Of a DNA stretch of 19,905 nt, positions 14,655 to 19,905 are shown piece after piece (position 1 is the first letter of the stretch; the number at the start of each line of letters is the position of its first letter). Below the pieces are notes generated by a model. That model saw only the letters and a program-made list of their open reading frames with translations, did not search any database and had not been told where the DNA came from. The DNA comes from Alloprevotella sp. GTDB taxonomy: Bacteria > Bacteroidota > Bacteroidia > Bacteroidales > Bacteroidaceae. Position numbers and translations under genes: made by a program. The DNA lies in assembly GCA_015259235.1 (NCBI GenBank), contig JABZGM010000015.1, forward strand, positions 1-19,905. The letters run 5' to 3'.

Positions 14655-15224
14655 CTAGTGGAAACGTTCGATTTGATGTTTCGTCATAAATTCATTGAGG
14701 GCAGTGCCTCCGTCAATAGAAGCGATGCCTTCCATGAACACTTGTGCATCAGGACGCACTTTAAGTACGTTTCTCAGAGTTTCGAGTACACAATAGTCAC
14801 CTGCGATGCCACATACCACCACTTTACCCGATTGGAGCAAGGCGAGTTCTTCTGGGGAGGGTTGTGCAAAGGCACCATATTCTTCTTGGTCGCGGTTGGC
14901 TCCCTTGGTCACAAAAGTGGGATGTAGCGAGGGTAGGAGGGCAGAATCCATCAAACTTTCTGCCAAAGCTACGCCACGGCTATACTGCACGCAGTGGACG
15001 GGCCATTGACCACCTTGAGGTTGGAAGGAGCAGTGATCGAGGGGATGCCAATCTAGGGTGAAGGTGACGCGCGCCACTTTTCCACTTTTCAGTAGACTAG
15101 CGATGTTTTCCACGGCACATTCTCCTTGAGGCACGTAGAGCGCACCTTCAGGATGGCAAAAATCATGTTGGCAGTCCACGACAATGAGGTGGATATCAGA
15201 AGAGTTGAGGGGTAAAGAAGACAT
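14655..15224 (-). CDS. pncA: Nicotinamidase
   Basis: This enzyme hydrolyses nicotinamide to nicotinate and ammonia, the step before PncB. The 189-residue protein belongs to the isochorismatase-like hydrolases. The catalytic triad is Asp17 (V-V-D-C-Q-H-D-F), Lys107 (V-T-K-G-A-N) and Cys145 (A-G-D-Y-C-V). Metal ligands expected by comparison with mycobacterial PncA are Asp58, His60 and His64 in L-D-W-H-P-L-D-H, and His77 in W-P-V-H-C. The G-x-A-G-D-Y-C-V motif and W-P-x-H-C separate it from isochorismatases and other family members. It is the first gene of the pncA-pncB pair, with a TACCTTTG promoter about 107 bases upstream. Confidence 0.94.
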   Translation of the reverse strand: MSSLPLNSSDIHLIVVDCQHDFCHPEGALYVPQGECAVENIASLLKSGKVARVTFTLDWHPLDHCSFQPQGGQWPVHCVQYSRGVALAESLMDSALLPSLHPTFVTKGANRDQEEYGAFAQPSPEELALLQSGKVVVCGIAGDYCVLETLRNVLKVRPDAQVFMEGIASIDGGTALNEFMTKHQIERFH

Positions 15225-15303
15225 GAGGTTGTGTTTTTGAAGAGCAAATCACTAAGGCGTACAGTAAGAAGTTGCAACAGCAGCCTATATTTCGTGCGAT
15301 GTA

Positions 15304-15339
15304 CTTGTTGACAAGAGGGTTTAGTTCTTAGCAAAGGTA
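15304..15339 (-). promoter_or_regulatory. Promoter region for pncA-pncB
   Basis: CAAAGGTA (15332-15339) reads TACCTTTG on minus, an exact -7 box. The short inverted repeat CTTGTtgACAAG (15304-15315) lies just downstream, near +10 to +20, and could be an operator. The leader is roughly 100 bases long; I recognise no known riboswitch in it. Confidence 0.6.
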
Positions 15340-15413
15340 CTACTTTTTGGTGGGAAAACCTTAGCTTTGTGCTCGAAAAAGCTAGAGCGTGTGCTTTCTT
15401 TTACACAAAGTAT

Positions 15414-15451
15414 AATCCCCACTATTTTCTAGAGAGAAAATAGTGGGGATT
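15414..15451 (-). terminator. Terminator hairpin after pheS
   Basis: AATCCCCACTATTTTCT (15414-15430) pairs perfectly over 17 bp with 15435-15451 around a 4-base loop. It lies just past the pheS stop. There is only a weak T-rich tail on minus. Confidence 0.75.
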
Positions 15452-15472
15452 TACTTGGGAAAAGAGCTCTAA

Positions 15473-16492
15473 TTAGTGAGCTGCCATAAATTGGTCGAGG
15501 AAGCGCACGTCATTTTCAGAGAAGAGACGGAGGTCTTTCACCTGATATTTCAAGTTGGTGATGCGCTCTACACCCATACCGAAGGCATAGCCTTTATAGA
15601 CGGTGGAGTCAATGCCATTAGCTTCGAGTACAGCAGGGTCCACCATGCCGCAACCGAGGATTTCTACCCAGCCAGTGTGCTTGCAGAATCCGCAACCGTC
15701 ACCACCGCAGATGTTGCACGAAATGTCCATTTCTGCAGAAGGTTCGGTGAAGGGGAAGTAGGAGGGACGCAAACGAATCTGAGTATCAGGACCGAACATC
15801 TCACGTGCGAAGGTGAGCAGCACTTGTTTCAAGTCGGTGAATGATACATCTTTGTCGATGTACAAGCCTTCCACTTGGTGGAAGAAGCAGTGTGCACGTG
15901 CAGAAATCGCCTCATTGCGATACACGCGTCCAGGGCAGATGACACGGATAGGGGGCTTGGTGTGCTCCATCACGCGGCTTTGCACGCTAGAAGTGTGAGT
16001 GCGGAGAATCACATCGGGATGGGCTTCGATGAAGAACGTGTCTTGCATGTCGCGCGCTGGATGATCTTCGGCAAAGTTCATAGAACCAAACACGTGCCAG
16101 TCGTCTTCTACTTCAGGACCATCGGCGAGTGAGAAGCCCATGCGAGCAAAAATGTCGATGATTTCTTGTTTTACGACCGAAAGAGGGTGACGCGTGCCCA
16201 ATGCAATGGGGTAGGGCGTGCGAGTGAGATCGAGATGTGAGTGATCTTCTTCGGTGGTGGCTAGCTCCGCTTTGAGGTCGTTGAAGCGAGTTTGGAGCGC
16301 ATCTTTTAATTGGTTGATGTGCACACCTACTTCGCGCTTTTGTTCAGCAGCTACATTGCGGAAATCCGCCATGAGTTGGTTGATGAGACCTTTTTTGCTC
16401 AGGTATTTCAAGCGAAGTGCTTCGAGCTGTTCGTCATTTTGTGCAGAAAGGCTCGGCACTTCAGCGAGCAACTGCTTGATTTTCTCTATCAT
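15473..16492 (-). CDS. pheS: Phenylalanyl-tRNA synthetase alpha subunit
   Basis: This is the catalytic subunit of the alpha2-beta2 class II synthetase that charges tRNA-Phe. The 339-residue protein has an N-terminal coiled-coil (about 1-90), motif 1 near residues 105-130 (L-S-V-V-K-Q-E-I-I-D-I-F), motif 2 at G-R-V-Y-R-N-E through F-H-Q-V-E-G (188-209), and motif 3 at G-Y-A-F-G-M-G-V-E-R-I (301-311). Between motifs 2 and 3 there is a four-cysteine cluster C-x2-C-x4-C-x2-C (Cys259, 262, 267, 270), absent from the E. coli protein and likely to bind zinc. The beta-subunit gene pheT is not next to it, which differs from the pheST operon of enterobacteria. A hairpin closes the gene and lepA lies 162 bases upstream. 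Confidence 0.95.
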   Translation of the reverse strand: MIEKIKQLLAEVPSLSAQNDEQLEALRLKYLSKKGLINQLMADFRNVAAEQKREVGVHINQLKDALQTRFNDLKAELATTEEDHSHLDLTRTPYPIALGTRHPLSVVKQEIIDIFARMGFSLADGPEVEDDWHVFGSMNFAEDHPARDMQDTFFIEAHPDVILRTHTSSVQSRVMEHTKPPIRVICPGRVYRNEAISARAHCFFHQVEGLYIDKDVSFTDLKQVLLTFAREMFGPDTQIRLRPSYFPFTEPSAEMDISCNICGGDGCGFCKHTGWVEILGCGMVDPAVLEANGIDSTVYKGYAFGMGVERITNLKYQVKDLRLFSENDVRFLDQFMAAH

Positions 16493-16517
16493 GATGTCAA
16501 TTTTTATCGAGAAAGAG

Positions 16518-16530
16518 GGAGCAAAGCTCC
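16518..16530 (-). promoter_or_regulatory. Short inverted repeat upstream of pheS
   Basis: GGAGCaaaGCTCC (16518-16530) is a perfect 5-3-5 inverted repeat 26 bases before the pheS ATG. On minus it contains GAGCTTTG, one base off the -7 consensus, so it may mark a weak pheS promoter with an overlapping operator. Evidence is thin. Confidence 0.3.
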
Positions 16531-16621
16531 GAATATGTAGTGAAGACTAAGACTAAAATCCAGAGAAAGAGTGGAGTGCCACAAATAAGAATGTGTGCTC
16601 CTTGGTGGGACTTGGGTCTAG

Positions 16622-16635
16622 TCTTTATATAAAGA
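16622..16635 (-). repeat. 14-base perfect palindrome after lepA
   Basis: TCTTTATATAAAGA is its own reverse complement and begins 20 bases past the lepA stop. As RNA it would make a poor hairpin without a loop, so it is more likely a protein site or chance than a terminator. I see no better terminator in the lepA-pheS gap, so read-through from lepA into pheS is possible. Confidence 0.3.
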
Positions 16636-16654
16636 TGCTGAGGATGGGGAGAGA

Positions 16655-18436
16655 TTAGTCAAGTTTCAGCACAGCAAGGAATGCCTTTTGAGGCACCTGC
16701 ACGTTACCGATTTCCTTCATCTTCTTCTTACCGCGCTTTTGCTTTTCGAGAAGTTTGCGCTTACGGCTGATGTCACCACCATAACATTTGGCAGTCACGT
16801 CCTTACGCAGTTGTTTTACGGTTTCGCGTGCAATGATTTTCGCTCCAATGGCGGCTTGGATAGCGATGTCAAACTGTTGGCGCGGGAGCAATTCTTTGAG
16901 CTTTTCGCACATGCGACGACCGAAGTAGACGGAGTTGTCCACGTGCGTGAGCGTAGAAAGGGCATCCACGGGTTCGCCATTGAGGAGAATGTCGAGTTTA
17001 ACGAGCTTTGAAGGACGGAATCCGATGGGGTGATAGTCAAATGAAGCGTATCCCTTGGAGATTGATTTGAGTTTGTCGTAGAAGTCAATCACGATTTCAG
17101 CCAGTGGCATATCGTAGTGGAGTTCAACACGGTCGCCCGAAACGTATTCTTGCTTGATAAGTTCACCGCGCTTGCCCAAACAAAGGGTCATGATGTTGCC
17201 AATAAAATCGGTGCGTGTGATGATGGAAGCACGAATATAAGGCTCCTCGATGTGGTCAATCTCCATAGCATCGGGCATACCAGCAGGGTTGTGCACCTCC
17301 TTCATTTCCATGTGCTTATCGTAGATGTTGTAGCTTACGTTGGGCACGGTGGTGATGACGTTCATGTTGAACTCACGGTCAAGGCGTTCTTGTACGATCT
17401 CCATGTGGAGGAGTCCGAGGAATCCGCAACGAAAACCGAAACCGAGTGCAACAGATGATTCGGGTTGGAAGGACAAAGACGCGTCGTTGAGCTGGAGTTT
17501 TTCCAAAGACGCACGGAGGAGTTCAAAGTCTTCTGTTTCGATTGGGTAGACACCAGCGAAGACCATGGGTTTTACTTCTTCAAAACCTTCGATAGCCTTG
17601 TCACAAGGATTTTCAACGGTGGTGATGGTATCACCCACTTTAACTTCTGTCGCAGTTTTAATACCGCTGACAATGTAGCCTACGTCGCCGCAAGAAAGCT
17701 CCTTCTTGGGAGAAAGTTCCATCTTGAGCACACCCACTTCGTCCGCCTTATATTGCTTGCCAGTATTGACAAAGATGACGTTTTCACCACTTTTGATAGA
17801 ACCATTTACGATTTTGAAGTAGGCGATGATGCCACGATAGGAGTTAAAGACTGAGTCAAAAATCAGTGCTTGCAAGGGAGCATTGGGGTCACCCACGGGT
17901 GCGGGTATGCGTTCTACCACAGCGCGTAGAATATCGTCGATACCCTCGCCCGTTTTACCAGAAGCACGAATGATGTCTTCGCGCTTGCAGCCGATGAGTT
18001 CGATGATTTCATCTTCCACCTCTTCGGGCATTGAGTTGGGCATATCACACTTGTTGAGCACAGGAATGATTTCCAAGTCATGCTCAATGGCCATGTAGAG
18101 GTTAGAAATCGTTTGTGCCTGCACACCTTGTGTGGAGTCTACCACGAGCAAACAGCCTTCGCAGGCTGCAATGGAGCGGCTCACCTCGTAGGCAAAGTCG
18201 ACGTGTCCTGGAGTGTCAATGAGATTGAGCACATAGTCTTGACCGTCCATCTTGTAGTTCATCTGGATGGCGTGACTTTTGATGGTGATACCGCGCTCTT
18301 TTTCGAGGTCCATGTCGTCGAGCATCTGACCTGCGGTCACTTTTATGGTTGACGTGCGTTCGAGCAAACGGTCAGCCAAAGTGCTTTTGCCGTGGTCAAT
18401 GTGGGCGATAATGCAGAAATTACGGATATGCTTCAT
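16655..18436 (-). CDS. lepA: Elongation factor 4 (LepA)
   Basis: LepA is a ribosome-associated translational GTPase linked to back-translocation and, in E. coli, to translation initiation and 30S assembly. The 593-residue chain is full length. The G domain has the P-loop A-H-I-D-H-G-K-S-T (11-19), switch region R-G-I-T-I-K (48-53), D-T-P-G-H (74-78) and N-K-C-D (128-131). Domains II, III and V follow, including G-F-G-F-R-C-G-F-L-G-L-L-H-M-E and the F-D-Y segment, and the LepA-specific C-terminal domain contains G-A-K-I-I-A-R-E-T, G-G-D-I-S-R-K-R-K-L-L-E-K-Q-K and the end V-P-Q-K-A-F-L-A-V-L. It starts 40 bases after queE on the same strand with no terminator between, so the two may share a transcript. 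Confidence 0.97.
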   Translation of the reverse strand: MKHIRNFCIIAHIDHGKSTLADRLLERTSTIKVTAGQMLDDMDLEKERGITIKSHAIQMNYKMDGQDYVLNLIDTPGHVDFAYEVSRSIAACEGCLLVVDSTQGVQAQTISNLYMAIEHDLEIIPVLNKCDMPNSMPEEVEDEIIELIGCKREDIIRASGKTGEGIDDILRAVVERIPAPVGDPNAPLQALIFDSVFNSYRGIIAYFKIVNGSIKSGENVIFVNTGKQYKADEVGVLKMELSPKKELSCGDVGYIVSGIKTATEVKVGDTITTVENPCDKAIEGFEEVKPMVFAGVYPIETEDFELLRASLEKLQLNDASLSFQPESSVALGFGFRCGFLGLLHMEIVQERLDREFNMNVITTVPNVSYNIYDKHMEMKEVHNPAGMPDAMEIDHIEEPYIRASIITRTDFIGNIMTLCLGKRGELIKQEYVSGDRVELHYDMPLAEIVIDFYDKLKSISKGYASFDYHPIGFRPSKLVKLDILLNGEPVDALSTLTHVDNSVYFGRRMCEKLKELLPRQQFDIAIQAAIGAKIIARETVKQLRKDVTAKCYGGDISRKRKLLEKQKRGKKKMKEIGNVQVPQKAFLAVLKLD

Positions 18437-18476
18437 GAGCCTTGTTGAGATGTGAGGGTGGAAAAGTATAGAGTTG

Positions 18477-19052
18477 TTACTGAATACCAGCTATTTTGTG
18501 GGTTTGCAGCGAAAGTCGCCACGTGGGATGCTCCAGACAAAATGCCACGGTAGCAGCCATGATACGTTGATTTTCTTGAGCATCTCCTACATCGCAGGGT
18601 TGCACAAAGTGATGGTCTGCCTCGATGTCGGGATAAGTGGGAGGTGGTGTCCCATCGCACACTACTTTAAGTTCGTTGCATCGGGTGAGCACTGGAGTGG
18701 CATTGGATTCGAAGTGGTCTTTGGGCGAGAGTGTCACCCAGTCCACATTGTCAGGGAGGGGATGCGTGCCATTGGTTTCGACGGCTACAAACTTTCCTGC
18801 TTGGTGCAGTGCCTCCACTAGCGAGTGGGTGAGGAAAAGAGAGGGTTCCCCTCCTGTAATCACTACGTGATTGGCTGGATATTTCGCTACTTCTGCTACG
18901 ATGTCTTCTTCTTTGCGCTGTGTACCATTTTCGTGTGAAGTGTCGCAAAAGGAACATCGAAGGTTGCAACCACTGAGACGCACGAACACTGCTGGGGTGC
19001 CTGTCCAGTAGCCTTCACCTTGGAGGGAGTAGAATATTTCGTTTATTTTCAT
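18477..19052 (-). CDS. queE: 7-carboxy-7-deazaguanine synthase
   Basis: QueE is a radical S-adenosylmethionine enzyme that contracts 6-carboxytetrahydropterin to 7-carboxy-7-deazaguanine on the route to preQ0, queuosine and related bases. The 191-residue protein starts with the family-typical I-F-Y-S-L-Q-G-E-G (6-14). The iron-sulphur ligands are Cys29, Cys33 and Cys36 in a C-x3-C-x2-C arrangement, followed by C-D-T. The SAM-contacting G-G-E-P lies at 67-70, and E-T-N-G-T follows near residue 94. The upstream gene queD supplies its substrate and is separated by 183 bases with no clear promoter box. lepA follows after 40 bases. queC and queF are not in the window. Confidence 0.94.
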   Translation of the reverse strand: MKINEIFYSLQGEGYWTGTPAVFVRLSGCNLRCSFCDTSHENGTQRKEEDIVAEVAKYPANHVVITGGEPSLFLTHSLVEALHQAGKFVAVETNGTHPLPDNVDWVTLSPKDHFESNATPVLTRCNELKVVCDGTPPPTYPDIEADHHFVQPCDVGDAQENQRIMAATVAFCLEHPTWRLSLQTHKIAGIQ

Positions 19053-19235
19053 TGGGGATAGACGCTTGTCATTTGCGCTTAGGTGTTAGCGACAGAGGAA
19101 TAGTGTGTTTGGCAAGTTGGAACTTCCAGTTAAAGGTCTTTAGTAGCCTTAATGTATATTGAATCATGCTACCTATATAAAACAACTACACCATTATCCT
19201 AAGGTGGATTTCTGAGCTAACAACAAACACTGTGT

Positions 19236-19589
19236 CTAGAGTGCTGCGTCCTCGAAACCGGGCTTGACATAGACCGCAACGTTGCCTTCGCTTTCTTGGA
19301 ACGAAACTTTATAGGCGTTGGGAATTTGGTCGCAAATCCAGCGTGCCATGTTTTCTGCTGTCGTATTGAAGTCTAAAATCTCATTGACATTGCGATGGTC
19401 CAATTTGTCTTGCACGCGCTGTTTGACGTGTGTGAAATCGACTACCATGCCATATTCGTTCAATTCTTCTGCACAGCAATACACAGTGACAATGCCGTTG
19501 TGACCATGAGGTCGCGTGCATTTGCTCTCATAGTCCAATTTGAGTTGGTGAGAGTAGGCAATTTCGATACGTTTGGAGATGTAATACAT
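19236..19589 (-). CDS. queD: 6-carboxy-5,6,7,8-tetrahydropterin synthase
   Basis: QueD converts dihydroneopterin triphosphate to 6-carboxytetrahydropterin, the substrate of QueE. I place the start at ATG 19589, giving 117 residues, because the longer frame (to 19700) would read through a strong promoter and adds unconserved sequence. Zinc ligands are His14 (Y-S-H-Q-L), His28 and His30 (P-H-G-H-N). Cys24 in S-K-C-T-R-P-H-G-H is the catalytic cysteine; Asp51 in V-V-D-F and His65 in L-D-H-R-N complete the site. Sepiapterin- or BH4-type 6-pyruvoyltetrahydropterin synthases share the fold, but the C-x3-H-G-H spacing and the neighbouring queE favour QueD. The 183-base gap to queE contains a short repeat TGGAAcTTCCA (19118-19128) and no gene. 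Confidence 0.93.
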   Translation of the reverse strand: MYYISKRIEIAYSHQLKLDYESKCTRPHGHNGIVTVYCCAEELNEYGMVVDFTHVKQRVQDKLDHRNVNEILDFNTTAENMARWICDQIPNAYKVSFQESEGNVAVYVKPGFEDAAL

Positions 19590-19623
19590 GGGCAATTTGA
19601 GCTGCGCATAGGGCAACCATCTG

Positions 19624-19655
19624 CAAAGATACTGATTTTGTGTGATATGAACAAA
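19624..19655 (-). promoter_or_regulatory. Promoter for queD
   Basis: On minus, TTTG (complement of CAAA, 19652-19655), a 20-base spacer and TATCTTTG (complement of CAAAGATA, 19624-19631) give a full consensus promoter, 34 bases before the ATG at 19589. Confidence 0.82.
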
Positions 19656-19905
19656 CGCAAGGGACGCGCTTTCTATGGATTCTCTTTTGAAAGTATACAA
19701 AGGAGAGAAGGGAAGAGTGTTGCACTTCCATATTGATTTTACAAACCGTGCTACTCATAAGTGAAAACATTGCTTCTTGTCCTCTTTCATTTTCTTGTAG
19801 CATCTTGTTTCTTGTTTGTTTTCTTCTATTTTGCGTCTTATGAAATGTCTTTCTTTTTCGTGGCTTTGCTGTGGTAGTCTCAAGAGTTTGTGCAATGTAT
19901 TCTTT
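19656..19905. other. Right window edge, no gene seen
   Basis: This T-rich stretch (plus strand) upstream of queD contains only short or antisense frames with no family character and no clear TAnnTTTG box on either strand. It may be the control region or end of a gene beyond the window. Confidence 0.4.

Noticed and set aside
19053..19235. Possible preQ1 riboswitch between queD and queE.
   Set aside because: The region has a weak GTAGC/GCTAC pairing but I cannot find the compact H-type pseudoknot pattern of preQ1 classes, and queE is a synthesis gene downstream of queD in the same pathway. A covariance search would settle it.
19590..19700. N-terminal extension of queD by 37 residues.
   Set aside because: The extension overlaps a full TTTG-N20-TATCTTTG promoter and QueD homology begins at the later methionine.
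1..19905. CRISPR arrays, insertion sequences, tRNA genes, toxin-antitoxin or phage genes.
   Set aside because: Intergenic regions were read on both strands. No spaced direct repeats, terminal inverted repeats with transposase, cloverleaf-like segments or such gene families were seen.

Overview
The window reads as a chromosomal housekeeping stretch from a member of the Bacteroidota, most likely order Bacteroidales (Bacteroides/Prevotella/Porphyromonas-like). Three things point there. Most intergenic regions upstream of genes carry the Bacteroidota -7 promoter box TAnnTTTG, several with a TTTG-like -33 element about 20 bases upstream. Start codons lack Shine-Dalgarno sequences. The gene families are typical of the group: serine palmitoyltransferase, a Wzi-like capsule protein, a transketolase/rpiB pair, and HU next to a tiny basic ribosomal-type protein and RNase G. 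There are no tRNA or rRNA genes, insertion sequences, CRISPR arrays, phage genes or broken genes that I can recognise.

Layout. Positions 158-3247 (minus strand) form a probable three-gene envelope operon: a lipid kinase of the diacylglycerol/sphingosine kinase family, a Wzi-family outer-membrane protein and a small lipoprotein. Divergent from it is serine palmitoyltransferase (3507-4694, plus), the committing enzyme of sphingolipid synthesis. Then follow, all on plus, transketolase (5216-7237) and ribose-5-phosphate isomerase B (7429-7866) of the non-oxidative pentose phosphate pathway; an HU-family DNA-binding protein (8010-8285); a 29-residue AURKAIP1/COX24-like ribosomal-type protein (8423-8512); RNase G/E (8718-10298); and an N-acylglucosamine 2-epimerase family enzyme (10487-11683). 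The remainder is on minus: recA; pncB and pncA, which convert nicotinamide to nicotinate mononucleotide for NAD salvage; pheS; lepA; queE; and queD, the last two being early steps of 7-deazaguanine (queuosine) synthesis.

Transcription units are separated by long, near-perfect hairpins (11 to 18 bp stems), including a shared one between the convergent epimerase and recA genes. Several leaders contain short perfect inverted repeats that may be operators or RNA structures: upstream of rpiB, in the recA leader, between HU and the small ribosomal-type gene, and in the RNase G leader.

I did not find a clear new defence, mobile or biosynthetic system. The most useful leads are the lipid kinase facing serine palmitoyltransferase, the structured HU/small-protein intergenic region, the operator-like repeats at rpiB and recA, an HU lacking the usual intercalating proline, and a four-cysteine knuckle inside PheS.
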